From Mycobacterium sp. (GTDB lineage: Bacteria > Actinomycetota > Actinomycetes > Mycobacteriales > Mycobacteriaceae): DNA of 57,181 nt. The position numbers and the translations under genes were made by a program. Location of the stretch: NCBI GenBank assembly GCA_025963385.1, contig JAOPUT010000393.1:1-57181 (forward strand), read 5' to 3'. Of the stretch, positions 8,686 through 19,522 are shown in pieces. The notes beneath the pieces are model-generated. The model worked only from the letters and a program-made list of their open reading frames with translations, was not told where the DNA came from and searched no databases. The first letter of the stretch is position 1. Every line of letters begins with the position of its first letter.

Positions 8686-9660
8686 ATGCGAGTGGCGCTA
8701 TGTCTCGGCAGCGGTGGCGCTCGCGGGTACGCGCACATCGGGGTGATCAATGAGCTGCGCGACCGCGGACACGACATCGTCGGGATCTCGGGATCGTCGA
8801 TGGGAGCGCTCGTCGGCGGCCTGCAGGCGGCAGGCAAGCTCGACGAGTACGCGACGTGGGCCACCTCCCTGACCCAACGCGCGGTGTTGCGACTGCTCGA
8901 CCCGTCACTGACGTCGGCGGGCGTGCTGCGCGCCGAGAAGATCCTCGATGCGGTTCGCGAAATCCTCGGCCAGGCCGTCATCGAGGAACTTCCGATCCCG
9001 TTCACGGCGGTGTCCACGGATCTCATCTCGGGCAAGTCCGTGTGGTTGCAGCGGGGGCCGGTCGACGAGGCCGTCCGTGCGTCCATCGCGATCCCCGGCA
9101 TCATCAAGCCGTACGTGCTCGACGGTCGGCTGCTCGCCGACGGCGGCATCCTCGACCCACTGCCGATGGCGCCGATCGCCGCCGTCAACGCCGACCTGAC
9201 GATCGCCGTCAGCCTTAGCGGCGACGATCCCACCCGCGCCACGACCAGCCCGGAACACGGACCGGGGCCCACCACCGAGCTGCTCAACCGAATGTGGCGC
9301 AGCACAACGGCTCTGCTCGATACGACCACGGCCAGGACACTGCTCGACACCCCTGCCGCCAAGACCGTGCTCAGCCGGTTCGCCAATGACGGGGTGGAGA
9401 CCGACGATCACGACGACCGCACCGAGTTGTCGGTGCCTCGGCTGGGCGCCTTCGAGGTGATGAACCGCACGATCGACATCGCGCAGGCGGCGCTCATGCG
9501 CCACACTCTCGCGGCCTATCCCCCGGACCTCCTGATCGAGGTACCCCGCACGGCGGCAAGGAGTCTGGAGTTCCATCGGGCCGAGGAGGTCATCGAGATC
9601 GGGCAGGAACTCGCCGCGGCCGCACTCGACACCCTGGCCCCCCGAACGTCACACGCCTAG
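8686..9660 (+). CDS. Patatin-like phospholipase (Rv1063c-like)
   Basis: A 324-residue patatin-domain acyl hydrolase. All catalytic features are present: the oxyanion glycine loop GSGGARG (residues 8-14), the nucleophile GSSMG with S38, and the DGG motif with D152. The ATG at 8686 starts three residues before the first beta strand, as usual for the family. It is divergent from the VOC gene and its last 12 bases overlap a second patatin gene on the other strand. Two neighbouring patatins match Rv1063c/Rv1062 in M. tuberculosis. Likely substrates are phospholipids or acyl esters. Confidence 0.9.
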   Translation: MRVALCLGSGGARGYAHIGVINELRDRGHDIVGISGSSMGALVGGLQAAGKLDEYATWATSLTQRAVLRLLDPSLTSAGVLRAEKILDAVREILGQAVIEELPIPFTAVSTDLISGKSVWLQRGPVDEAVRASIAIPGIIKPYVLDGRLLADGGILDPLPMAPIAAVNADLTIAVSLSGDDPTRATTSPEHGPGPTTELLNRMWRSTTALLDTTTARTLLDTPAAKTVLSRFANDGVETDDHDDRTELSVPRLGAFEVMNRTIDIAQAALMRHTLAAYPPDLLIEVPRTAARSLEFHRAEEVIEIGQELAAAALDTLAPRTSHA

Positions 9661-10503
9661 GAACCGCGCGACCCGCGCCGCCTCGCTCCGCCCCTGTGCG
9701 CGTCCGGCGTTGGCCGACGGGATCCGGCACGCCGGGTCGAGCGGGTTCGGCCCGAACGCGGTCAGCGACGCGTCGTCGGCGAATACCGCCAGTGTCTGGC
9801 CGGGGAAGTGAGCGATCTCGGTGACCGCGCCGTCACCGAAGGGCGACGGTGTCGTGTCGCTGGACGGCACCAGCACGACGACCGCATCGCAGTCGGACGC
9901 GGCTGCCATGTTGACGGAGCTACCGACGCCGCCGTCCATGAAGCGGCGTTCGCCGACCGTCACTGGCGGCCAGGCACCCGGTACCGCGCAACTCGCCGCG
10001 ACGGCGTCGACAAGGCCGATGCCCGACTCACGGTCGATGACCACCAGCTCGCCCGTGGCGACGTCGATGGCGGTCACCCGAAGCACCCGGTCGGGCCATT
10101 CCCGCGACGGCAGCCGGTGCCCGATGACGGCCCTGCGGAGCGGCTCGGCGACGGTCTGGGTGCTCAACGCGATCGCACCGATGCGTCGCAGCTTCTCCTC
10201 CGTCGTGGCGCCGGGTGTCGACATCGCCGTCACGAACAGCTCCACGATGTCGTCGATGTTCACCCCTGGGTCGATCTCGCTGGAGTCGGCGGAGATCTGG
10301 GCGGCGAAGAGATCCTCGAGGCCGGTGCCACTGCCGATCTGGGCCGCCACGGTCGACCCGGCCGACGTGCCGAGCAGCACGTCGGCGGCGAGCAGCGCGT
10401 CGGCGACATCGGGAGCCTCGTCGGCGATGCCCTGCAGGATGCCCGTCTCCCAGGCGATGCCCGCAAGCCCGCCACCGGCCAGCACCAGTCCACGTTTCGT
10501 CAC
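9649..10503 (-). CDS. Patatin-like phospholipase (Rv1062-like)
   Basis: A 284-residue patatin-domain protein of a second subfamily. Glycine loop GGGLAG (residues 10-15), nucleophile GTSAG with S47, and the acid in FMDGGVGSS are all visible. The start is the GTG at 10503 (MTKRGLVLAG); the much longer frame extending to 10698 is not supported. It converges with the other patatin gene and lies 32 bases after the SRPBCC gene stop on the same strand. Acyl hydrolase activity is expected; the lipid substrate is unknown. Confidence 0.9.
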   Translation of the reverse strand: MTKRGLVLAGGGLAGIAWETGILQGIADEAPDVADALLAADVLLGTSAGSTVAAQIGSGTGLEDLFAAQISADSSEIDPGVNIDDIVELFVTAMSTPGATTEEKLRRIGAIALSTQTVAEPLRRAVIGHRLPSREWPDRVLRVTAIDVATGELVVIDRESGIGLVDAVAASCAVPGAWPPVTVGERRFMDGGVGSSVNMAAASDCDAVVVLVPSSDTTPSPFGDGAVTEIAHFPGQTLAVFADDASLTAFGPNPLDPACRIPSANAGRAQGRSEAARVARFLGV

Positions 10504-10535
10504 GGGTGCCGAGTGTGCCAGGTGACGCGTTCCGG

Positions 10536-11009
10536 TCAGCGCAGCAGCTGGTCCGACAGTTCCTCGAGGGAGGCGCGGGCATAACCGAGCCACAGCCTGC
10601 CGAACACCGGTAACAGCGGAGCGGCCAAGGCCGTGCGCGGGTGGATTGTCCAGCGCCACGTGACCTTGGTCCCGGTGCCCACCGGCGCGAAGGCCCACAG
10701 CCCCTCGACGTGATCCACCAGTGGCGCCAAGGGGCCCTTCACGTCGGTCAGCCGGTAGCCGAACGATGAGGGCGCGTCGTAGGAGGTGAGTTCCTCACGC
10801 ATGCTGCCGCCACCGGTCAAGACGACGGTTCTGGTCTGGCCGACGGCGTCCCAGGCACCCGTCTGATCTCGCACCGCCTTGATCGGCGGGATGGGCCCGT
10901 ACCAACGGTGGAAGAGTGTGGGCAGCGGGATCGGCACGGTCCCCCGGAACGCGGCCTCTTGCGACACGGGTATCGCCCGGGATTGCTCGACCACCAACGG
11001 TTGCGCCAT
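10536..11009 (-). CDS. SRPBCC (START-like) family protein
   Basis: A 157-residue protein with the SRPBCC/polyketide-cyclase fold pattern: an N-terminal strand (VVEQSRAIPVSQEAAF), a hydrophobic middle, and a C-terminal helix (LGYARASLEELSDQLL). Members bind lipids or hydrophobic ligands in a deep pocket; no catalytic residues can be named. The ATG at 11009 gives MAQPLVVEQ. It shares a short divergent promoter region with the alcohol dehydrogenase gene, containing the palindrome at 11019-11034. Confidence 0.8.
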   Translation of the reverse strand: MAQPLVVEQSRAIPVSQEAAFRGTVPIPLPTLFHRWYGPIPPIKAVRDQTGAWDAVGQTRTVVLTGGGSMREELTSYDAPSSFGYRLTDVKGPLAPLVDHVEGLWAFAPVGTGTKVTWRWTIHPRTALAAPLLPVFGRLWLGYARASLEELSDQLLR

Positions 11010-11018
11010 GATGGCGAT

Positions 11019-11034
11019 GGTACCCCCAGGTACC
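11019..11034. promoter_or_regulatory. Palindromic operator candidate between divergent genes
   Basis: Two copies of GGTACC separated by CCCA form an inverted repeat in the 48-base gap between the divergent SRPBCC and alcohol dehydrogenase genes. The position suits a repressor that controls both. The binding protein is unknown. Confidence 0.45.
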
Positions 11035-11057
11035 AGGTGTACGGCGAAGGGAATCAG

Positions 11058-12101
11058 ATGGTTGACACGATGCGGGCGCAGCGGTTCTACGCTGACACGA
11101 AAACGGTTGTGGTGGAGGATGTTCCAATCCCCGAGCCAGGCCCTGGCGAGGTACTCGTCAAGGTCGCGTTCTGCGGCATCTGCCATTCGGATCTCAGCCT
11201 CATCAACGGCACCTTCCCCTCGCAGCTCCCCGTCGTCACGCAGGGCCACGAGGCCTCGGGCACCGTCGCGAAACTCGGTCCGGGCGTCACCGGTTGGGCC
11301 GAGGGCGACCGCGTCGTGGTGGCGGCGGGCAAGCCATGCCTCGAGTGCGTGAACTGTAGACGGGGCGACGTCTCGAACTGCCTGCGAATCCGCCTGATGG
11401 CCTTCGCGTACGACGGCGCGTGGGCTCAGTACACCGTGGCACAAGCGTTCGGGCTCACCAGGATTCCGGACAACGTGCCCATGGAGCAGGCCGCCATCCT
11501 GGCCGACGCCGTCTCCACCCCCTACGGCGCGGTGGTCCGCACCGGCAAGGTCGGCATCGGCGAGTCCGTCGGGGTGTGGGGCGTCGGCGGCCTCGGCACC
11601 CACTTGGTCCAGCTGGCCAGGCTGGTCGGCGCAGCACCGATCATCGCCGTCGACGTCAAGCCCGCCATCCTCGACCGGGCCCTGGCGGTAGGCGCCGACT
11701 ATGCCTTCGACGCCCGCGACGACGACCTGCACGCCAAGATCGCCGAGGCCACCGGGGGGCGCAACCTCGACGTCGCCTTCGACGCGGTCGGGTTGAAGTC
11801 GACGTTCGAGCAGGCCCTGAACAGCCTGACCGTGGGTGGGCGGATGGTCGGCGTCGGGATGAGCGCCGACACCCCGAGCATCGGGCCCACGTCGATCTTC
11901 AACCTCTTCAAACGCCAGGTCCTCGGCCACCTCGGCTACCAGAACGCCGACATCGGGACGCTGGCCACCCTGGTGTCGCGAGGACGGCTGGACCTGTCGC
12001 GCTCGATCAGCGAGATCGTCCCCCTCGAGGACGTCGCCAAGGGCATCGAGAAGTTGGACAAGGCCGACGGCGACCCGATCAGAATCCTGGTTCAGCCGTG
12101 A
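11058..12101 (+). CDS. Zinc-dependent alcohol dehydrogenase (MDR family)
   Basis: A 347-residue medium-chain dehydrogenase. Catalytic zinc ligands C39, H64 and a later acid are visible (CGICHSD, GHE), and the structural zinc site is complete (C94, C97, C100, C108). The NAD(P) site reads GVWGVGGLG. It should oxidise an alcohol or reduce an aldehyde. The ATG at 11058 is preceded by AAGGGA; an ATG at 11070 is a shorter alternative. Its stop overlaps the GTG of the following SDR gene (GTGA), so the two are translationally coupled. Confidence 0.9.
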   Translation: MVDTMRAQRFYADTKTVVVEDVPIPEPGPGEVLVKVAFCGICHSDLSLINGTFPSQLPVVTQGHEASGTVAKLGPGVTGWAEGDRVVVAAGKPCLECVNCRRGDVSNCLRIRLMAFAYDGAWAQYTVAQAFGLTRIPDNVPMEQAAILADAVSTPYGAVVRTGKVGIGESVGVWGVGGLGTHLVQLARLVGAAPIIAVDVKPAILDRALAVGADYAFDARDDDLHAKIAEATGGRNLDVAFDAVGLKSTFEQALNSLTVGGRMVGVGMSADTPSIGPTSIFNLFKRQVLGHLGYQNADIGTLATLVSRGRLDLSRSISEIVPLEDVAKGIEKLDKADGDPIRILVQP

Positions 12102-12838
12102 CGGAGCTGGAGGGTCGCGTCGCACTACTCACCGGCGCGTCGGGCGGTATCGGGACCGCGATCGCCCGCCGCCTGGCCGACGAGGGCGTCGACCTGTGTC
12201 TGGCCTATGGCAGGCACGGCGACGACGCCGAAGCGGTCGGCGCGTACGCGAGGGAGCGGGGCCGACGCGCGATCGTCACCTCCGCGGACCTGTCCGATCC
12301 CGATGCGCCCGCCACCCTCGTCGCGCACGCGGTTCGCGAGCTCGGCGCGGTGGACCTTCTCATCGCGAACGCGGGGACTGCCGACGTAAGGGGTTGGCAG
12401 AACATCGATCTCGAGTCCTGGAACGCCACGCTGGCGGTGAACCTGACCGCACCGTTCCTGCTCGCTCAGCAGGTGCTGCCCGGCATGGTGGAGCGCCGCT
12501 TCGGACGGATCCTGTTCATCTCCTCGGTCGCGGCCTTCACCGGAGGTGTGGTGGGCGCCCACTACGCGGCCAGCAAGGCCGGGTTGCACGGGCTGATGCA
12601 CCATCTCGCGCCGCGGGTGGCCGCCGACGGGGTCACGGTGAACTGCCTCGCACCGGCGCTGGTCGGCCAGACCAAGATGTTCCCCGCCGATCTCGAGACG
12701 GGCACCCCTCCGGTACCGATTCCGGTGGGCCGCATCGGCAGACCGGACGAGATGGCCGACATGGCGGCGACCATGCTGCGCACCGGATACCTGACGAACA
12801 AGGTGATCACGGTCGACGGCGGCCTCCTGCCGCGGTGA
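12098..12838 (+). CDS. Short-chain dehydrogenase/reductase
   Basis: A 246-residue classical SDR resembling FabG. The cofactor motif TGASGGIG, the NAG motif (IANAG) and the catalytic Ser-Tyr-Lys (ISSVAAF ... HYAASKAG) are complete. The C-terminus VITVDGGLLPR is typical. It starts with a GTG overlapping the alcohol dehydrogenase stop by four bases, so both probably act in one pathway, for example successive redox steps on a lipid-derived substrate. It abuts the stop codon of the convergent DapB-like gene with no gap. Confidence 0.9.
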   Translation: MTELEGRVALLTGASGGIGTAIARRLADEGVDLCLAYGRHGDDAEAVGAYARERGRRAIVTSADLSDPDAPATLVAHAVRELGAVDLLIANAGTADVRGWQNIDLESWNATLAVNLTAPFLLAQQVLPGMVERRFGRILFISSVAAFTGGVVGAHYAASKAGLHGLMHHLAPRVAADGVTVNCLAPALVGQTKMFPADLETGTPPVPIPVGRIGRPDEMADMAATMLRTGYLTNKVITVDGGLLPR

Positions 12839-13894
12839 TCAGCGCAGGTGCGGTGCCGCCTTGCCGCCGATCAGCGGCAGATCGAGATACGTGGCGATAC
12901 CGGGCTCGGCGGCACACACGGCGGGAACCGAGTTCACGCAGTGCGCCGCCGTGGCGACGATCCCGTTGTTGCATTCCAACCCCTCCGCCACGCTCTCCGG
13001 CTGGAAGCCCTTGATGGTGACGGTGAAGTCCGGGTTGCCCCTGGCCTCCATCTCGTAGCGTTCGCCCGCCGGGCCGAAAGACCAAGGCGGATCGAGGTTC
13101 TCCTGCCCCATGAACCAGTTGACCGTGACCCGCACCACGGGTTCATCGCCGACGAGCGCCTCCCAGTGGAACTTCCGTCCCGCGACCTGACCGGGCTGGA
13201 TGGCGCCCATGGGGGTGTCGATGGGGGCGGTGGCGACGGAGATCTCCTGGGTGGCCCTGATCTGGGGATCGGCGGCGAAGCCCATCTTGTCGACGATCAT
13301 CTTCACGGACTGGATGAACCCGCCGTCGAGCAGCTTCTGCATCGGACCCGTCAGCGCCTTCTCCGGGGTGTCGCCGAAGCCCATCACGTAGCGCAGCACG
13401 TCCGGCGCGTCGTAGGTGCGGAGGTCCGAGAACTCTTCGGCGCGAACGAATGTCACGCCCGTCGACATGATCGACATCATCAGCGGGAACTTGTCGCTGA
13501 TGCCGCCGGGAGCGATGCCCGTGCCGTGCAGGGTGACTCCGCCCTCGACCGCCGCCGCCCGCAGCGGTGCGGCCTCGTTCTCACTCGGGTAGAACCAGCC
13601 GACGGGGGTGACGACGTTCTTCCCCGACCGCAGCAGCGCAGCGACCTCGTCGGGGTTGGGCATCAGCGGCGAGTAGACGACGGCGTCGGCGTCGAGACCG
13701 AGGATTGCGTCGACGTCATTGGTGGCGGTGACTCCCAGCGGGGCGCCACCGATGATCTCGCCGACGTCCTTGCCGCTCTTGGCTTCCGAGTGCACCCAGC
13801 AGCCCACCAACTCCAGGTCGGGATGTTCGAGCACACCCTTGATGGCGGCGACTCCCACGCCACCCGTCGCCCACTGCACCACTCGCAACGTCAT
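12839..13894 (-). CDS. DapB-like NAD(P)-binding protein (Rv1059-like)
   Basis: A 351-residue protein whose N-terminus (MTLRVVQWATGGVG) is a Rossmann NAD(P)-binding site and whose layout resembles dihydrodipicolinate reductase-like or amine-dehydrogenase-like proteins. It matches Rv1059 in position and length. The true dapB is a different, shorter gene, so a lysine-pathway role is not implied. A perfect KstR-type operator sits 27 bases upstream of the ATG, which suggests sterol-responsive repression. Substrate unknown. Confidence 0.85.
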   Translation of the reverse strand: MTLRVVQWATGGVGVAAIKGVLEHPDLELVGCWVHSEAKSGKDVGEIIGGAPLGVTATNDVDAILGLDADAVVYSPLMPNPDEVAALLRSGKNVVTPVGWFYPSENEAAPLRAAAVEGGVTLHGTGIAPGGISDKFPLMMSIMSTGVTFVRAEEFSDLRTYDAPDVLRYVMGFGDTPEKALTGPMQKLLDGGFIQSVKMIVDKMGFAADPQIRATQEISVATAPIDTPMGAIQPGQVAGRKFHWEALVGDEPVVRVTVNWFMGQENLDPPWSFGPAGERYEMEARGNPDFTVTIKGFQPESVAEGLECNNGIVATAAHCVNSVPAVCAAEPGIATYLDLPLIGGKAAPHLR

Positions 13895-13920
13895 CCGGCA
13901 CTCCTCTCGGCCCGAGAAAC

Positions 13921-13934
13921 TAGAACACGTTCTA
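13921..13934. promoter_or_regulatory. KstR-type operator
   Basis: TAGAACACGTTCTA matches the published KstR consensus TNNAACNNGTTNNA at every fixed position and has perfectly symmetric six-base arms. KstR is the TetR-family repressor of cholesterol catabolism in mycobacteria and rhodococci. It lies directly upstream of the Rv1059-like gene on the minus strand. The kinase gene in the other direction starts 186 bases away and is less likely to be controlled. Confidence 0.8.
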
Positions 13935-14120
13935 CCCAGATGTACACCACCGGGCCGCGCTGGACTGCACAATCGGCGTGATGGGTCTCGCCCTCGGGGC
14001 CACCGATCCGCGCCACCTTGACTGACCCCTGTGGTTTCGCTGTAGGTACCGCGACCAGCCATTAATGTGGCTGCTGGCGCGCGGGGACGTGCCACCGCTC
14101 GCGGTGCAAGGAGACAGCAG

Positions 14121-15932
14121 ATGACCGAGCCGAAGTCGCGCGAAGGCACGATGTTTGGCCACTACCGTCTGCTGCGGCTCATCGGCAAGGGCGGCATGGG
14201 CGAGGTCTACGAGGCCGAGGACACCGTCAAGGACCGCGTCGTCGCGCTCAAGCTCCTGCCCGAGAGCGTCTCTCACGACTCGGTGTTCCGCAAACGCCTT
14301 CAGCGCGAAGCACATTCGGCAGGGCGGCTGCAGGAACCGCACGTGGTGCCCATTCACGACTACGGCGAGATCGACGGTGTGCTGTTCGTCGACATGCGCA
14401 TGATCAACGGCTCGGATCTTCGCAAGCTGCTGAAGAACTTCGGCCCGATGACGCCCGCCAGGGCCGTCGCGATCGTGCGCCAGGTGGCGTCGGCCATCGA
14501 CGCCGCGCACGAGAGCGGCATCATGCACCGCGACGTCAAGCCCGAGAACATCCTGATCACCCGCGACGACTTCGCGTATCTGGTGGACTTCGGCATCGCC
14601 AATGCCGCGAGCGACGAGAAGCTCACCGAACTGGGCACGGCCGTCGGCACCTACGCGTACATGGCGCCGGAGCGCTTCACCAACGACGAGGTCACCTATC
14701 GCGCCGACATCTACGCGCTGGCGTGCGTGCTGTACGAGTGCCTCGCCGGTTCGCAGCCTTTCGCGGGCGACAGTGTCAGCGTCGTCATCACGGCGCACCT
14801 AATGCAGCCGATCCCGCGGCCCAGTGTCGAGCGGCCTGGGGTTCCGGCCGCGTTCGACGACGTGATCGCCCGCGGCATGGCCAAGAAGCCCGGCGAACGC
14901 TTCGCCACCGCAGGGGATCTGGCGACCGCGGCCACCGATGCGCTCACGCTGCGCGATCAGGACCAGGCCGCCACGATCCTGCAGCGCAGTGAGGCCGCGA
15001 CGATGCCGGGCGGCGGCGTGCCGCTGGGCCAGGGCGCGACGATGGCCGCTCCAGCGCCACCCCCGCCGCCCGCGTACGCGCCGGCCTTCGGGGCGACGCC
15101 CCCTCCCGGCACGCCCCCGCCCTATCCGGCGATTCCACCGCCCTATCCGCCAACCCCGCCACCCGTGCCGGTGGGCGCGACGCCCGGGCCGTTCCCGACG
15201 ACGCCGCCACCGCCGCCGCAGTACGGCTTCACCGGAGGGCCGCCACCGCCCGTCGGCGGCCCGCCGTCGTGGAACCAACCGCCGCAGGGCCCGAATCCGC
15301 AGGGCGGCAAGAAGACTCCGTGGGTGCCGATCATCGTGGTCGCCGGGGTGCTGGTGCTACTCCTGGGTGCCGTCGGCACGTTCCTGCTGACCAGGTCCGA
15401 CAGCGCCGACAGTCCGACGGTCACGTCCTCGATGAGGACGCCCACCCAGCGGGAGAAGCCGTCGACCACGCGCACGACGGCGCCAAGGACGACGGACGCC
15501 GGCGACCCCAGTGGCTTCGACGCCCAGCTGATGGCACTGATCCCAGCCGGCTATCCGACGAGCGTCTGCGAGAAGGCCGTCCCGCCAGCGCTAGGCGCCC
15601 TGGCGACCGTCGACTGCCGCCAGTCCACGCAACCCGGCGGCCCTGCCGCCGCGCGCTACTCGATCTTCGCGAACAAGAACGACCTCGACCAGCAGTTCGA
15701 CGGGTCGATCAAGGAGGACGAGGAACTCCTGCGCTGCCCTGGCGCCGACCTTGACTCGCCGACCACGTGGCACTACAAGTCGACACCCGACACGGTGGCC
15801 GGTTCGATCGCATGCGGCACCTATCAGGGCAACGCCGACATCGTGTGGACCCAGGACGACGACCTGCTGCTTGCCGACGTGCAGAGCGGCAACATGGACG
15901 ACCTGCACAACTGGTGGTTGAACTACAGCTGA
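14121..15932 (+). CDS. Receptor-type serine/threonine protein kinase (PknE/PknF-like catalytic domain)
   Basis: A 603-residue transmembrane kinase. The catalytic domain (residues ~15-275) has the Gly loop IGKGGMGEVY, lysine K44, catalytic D138 (HRDVKPEN), DFG aspartate D157 and threonines in the activation loop (T169, T173, T177), so it should be active; the sequence closely resembles PknE. A proline-rich linker (~300-395) precedes one membrane helix (~400-424). The outer domain (~430-603) contains cysteines and reads like a ligand-binding sensor, unlike the DsbG-like domain of PknE. ATG at 14121 with AAGGAGA upstream. It stands alone on its strand. Confidence 0.92.
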   Translation: MTEPKSREGTMFGHYRLLRLIGKGGMGEVYEAEDTVKDRVVALKLLPESVSHDSVFRKRLQREAHSAGRLQEPHVVPIHDYGEIDGVLFVDMRMINGSDLRKLLKNFGPMTPARAVAIVRQVASAIDAAHESGIMHRDVKPENILITRDDFAYLVDFGIANAASDEKLTELGTAVGTYAYMAPERFTNDEVTYRADIYALACVLYECLAGSQPFAGDSVSVVITAHLMQPIPRPSVERPGVPAAFDDVIARGMAKKPGERFATAGDLATAATDALTLRDQDQAATILQRSEAATMPGGGVPLGQGATMAAPAPPPPPAYAPAFGATPPPGTPPPYPAIPPPYPPTPPPVPVGATPGPFPTTPPPPPQYGFTGGPPPPVGGPPSWNQPPQGPNPQGGKKTPWVPIIVVAGVLVLLLGAVGTFLLTRSDSADSPTVTSSMRTPTQREKPSTTRTTAPRTTDAGDPSGFDAQLMALIPAGYPTSVCEKAVPPALGALATVDCRQSTQPGGPAAARYSIFANKNDLDQQFDGSIKEDEELLRCPGADLDSPTTWHYKSTPDTVAGSIACGTYQGNADIVWTQDDDLLLADVQSGNMDDLHNWWLNYS

Positions 15933-16044
15933 CGCGAACTCGGCGGCGACGGAATCGCTTTCGAATCGGCGGCGGTGACCCCTGTCGACGCGGCCGCCGC
16001 CGCTGTTATGTTGCAGGAAACGCAGCGTAGCGAAGGGGTAGTCG

Positions 16045-17259
16045 ATGGCCAGAAGCAAGAACGCCAGAAGCAAGAACAAGGTATTCGTCGTCGGGGTCGG
16101 GATGACGAAGTTCGAGAAGCCTGGCCGCCGTGAGGGCTGGGACTATCCACAGATGGCCAAGGAGTCGGGCACCAAGGCCCTCGAGGACGCGGGCATCACC
16201 TACGACGCCGTGGAACAGGGTTACGTCGGGTACTGCTCGGGGGACTCGACGTCGGGCCAGCGGGCGCTCTACGAGCTCGGCATGACGGGCATCCCGATCG
16301 TCAACGTCAACAACAACTGCTCCACCGGGTCCACGGCGCTGTACCTCGCGGCCCAGTCGATCCGCGGCGGCCTGGCCGACTGCGTCATCGCCCTCGGCTT
16401 CGAGAAGATGCAGCCGGGCTCGCTCGGCGGCGGCGCCGAGGAGCGCGAGTCACCGCTCGGTAACCACATCAAGGCGCTAGCCGCGATCGACGAGTTCGCA
16501 TTTCCGGTGGCGCCGTGGATGTTCGGGGCCGCCGGACGTGAGCACATGAAGAAATTCGGCAGCACTGCTGAGCATTTTGCAAAGATCGGCTACAAGAACC
16601 ACAAGCACTCGGTGAACAACCCGTACGCGCAGTTCCAGGAGGAGTACAGCCTCGACGACATCCTCGGCGCGCGAATGATCTCGGACCCGCTGACCAAGCT
16701 GCAGTGCTCGCCGACGTCCGACGGCTCGGGTGCGGCGATCGTCGTGAGCGAGCAGTTCGTCGACGACCACGGGCTCGCAGGCCAGGCGGTCGAGATCGTT
16801 GGCCAGTCCATGACCACCGACTTCGCCAGCACCTTCGACGGAAGCGCGGCCAACATCATCGGCTACGACATGAACGTGCAAGCCGCCAAACAGGTTTACG
16901 ACCAGTCAGGCCTGGGGCCGGAGGACTTCCAGGTGATCGAGTTGCACGACTGCTTCTCGGCCAACGAGCTGCTGCTCTACGAGGCGCTGGGGCTCTGCGG
17001 CGAGGGCGAGGCGCCCAAGCTGATCGACGACGGTGACACCACCTACGGCGGCCGGTGGGTCGTCAACCCGTCGGGTGGGCTGATCTCCAAGGGCCACCCA
17101 CTGGGCGCCACGGGCCTGGCGCAGTGCGCCGAGCTGACCTGGCAGCTGCGCGGCACGGCCGACAAGCGGCAGGTCGACAGCGTGACCGCCGCCCTGCAGC
17201 ACAACATCGGTCTCGGTGGCGCCGCGGTCGTGACGGCCTACCAGCGCGCCGAACGCTGA
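16045..17259 (+). CDS. Thiolase-family lipid-transfer protein (SCP-x thiolase-like)
   Basis: A 404-residue thiolase-fold protein of the nonspecific lipid-transfer/SCP-x branch (Rv1627c-like). The nucleophilic cysteine is in [12 protein letters not shown], and the two histidine motifs are [10 protein letters not shown] and [10 protein letters not shown]; the second cysteine of ordinary thiolases is replaced near the end ([10 protein letters not shown]), as expected for this branch. Such enzymes cleave branched or sterol side-chain 3-ketoacyl-CoAs, sometimes with a DUF35 partner, which is not next to this gene. The N-terminus repeats a basic heptad ([11 protein letters not shown]). ATG at 16045 with GAAGGGG upstream. 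Confidence 0.9.
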   Translation: MARSKNARSKNKVFVVGVGMTKFEKPGRREGWDYPQMAKESGTKALEDAGITYDAVEQGYVGYCSGDSTSGQRALYELGMTGIPIVNVNNNCSTGSTALYLAAQSIRGGLADCVIALGFEKMQPGSLGGGAEERESPLGNHIKALAAIDEFAFPVAPWMFGAAGREHMKKFGSTAEHFAKIGYKNHKHSVNNPYAQFQEEYSLDDILGARMISDPLTKLQCSPTSDGSGAAIVVSEQFVDDHGLAGQAVEIVGQSMTTDFASTFDGSAANIIGYDMNVQAAKQVYDQSGLGPEDFQVIELHDCFSANELLLYEALGLCGEGEAPKLIDDGDTTYGGRWVVNPSGGLISKGHPLGATGLAQCAELTWQLRGTADKRQVDSVTAALQHNIGLGGAAVVTAYQRAER

Positions 17260-17269
17260 CCGCACGCCT

Positions 17270-17332
17270 CGCCGAACGTGGATTACCCCCACGCGTTCTT
17301 GCCGAACGCGTGGGGGTAATCCACGTTCGGCG
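17270..17332. repeat. 28-bp perfect hairpin between convergent genes
   Basis: Arms 17270-17297 and 17305-17332 are perfect inverted copies with a seven-base loop. It fills most of the 85-base gap between the convergent thiolase and FadD genes and should act as a bidirectional terminator. The arm length is far beyond that needed for termination. No T-run follows on either strand. Confidence 0.85.
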
Positions 17333-17344
17333 GAAGCCCGGGGG

Positions 17345-18982
<1,638 letters not shown>

Positions 18983-19118
18983 CTGAGCTCCTCACCTGTG
19001 TTGGCCGCGATGCTAATGGCGGCGACGGGGGAAATTGGCCGTTCGGCGCGCGTGCAACGAAACCATCCTCTCAGGCGATGTACAGGTGGATAATTCAATC
19101 GTCAGATAGGGGGCGCAC

Positions 19119-19448
19119 ATGCGTCCATCGTCGATCTTCGCCACACTGGCCACTTCTGCCGCAACACTGTGCATCTCGTTCGTCGGTCCAGCCGTCGCGC
19201 ACGCGGATCAGACCGCTCAGGAGACCATCAACCAGCTGCAATCCGAGGGCTACACCGTCAACGTGGATCGGGTCGGCAGCGGTCGGATCGAGGACTGCGT
19301 GGTCACCAGCGTCCGCAATCCGCAGGAGCAGACGCGCAACGTCCGCGACTATTACGGCCCGAGGGACGAGAATGGTGATCGCAAGTATCGGATCATCGAA
19401 GTGGTCGTCAGCCGCTCGGTATCCGTGTCGCTCGACTGCTCCGCTTGA
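19119..19448 (+). CDS. Small secreted Cys-pair protein, paralogue A
   Basis: A 109-residue protein with a signal peptide (about residues 1-29, ending VAHA) and an ~80-residue mature part. It shares with three other proteins in this window a helix-like TINQLQSEGY, a strand NVDRVGSG, then the signature CVVTSVRNPQEQ and a C-terminal VSVSLDC. The two conserved cysteines probably form a disulfide. The order helix, strand, strand, strand resembles a single PASTA domain, but this is inference. ATG at 19119 follows AGGGGG. Paralogue B follows 75 bases downstream on the same strand. No known function. Confidence 0.8.
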   Translation: MRPSSIFATLATSAATLCISFVGPAVAHADQTAQETINQLQSEGYTVNVDRVGSGRIEDCVVTSVRNPQEQTRNVRDYYGPRDENGDRKYRIIEVVVSRSVSVSLDCSA

Positions 19449-19522
19449 GCGGAATGCCGTGGAGTTCCCTTTTGCGGGGTGACTAGTGAATGATTGCCAG
19501 CAACCTGACAGGAAGGCGCCTC

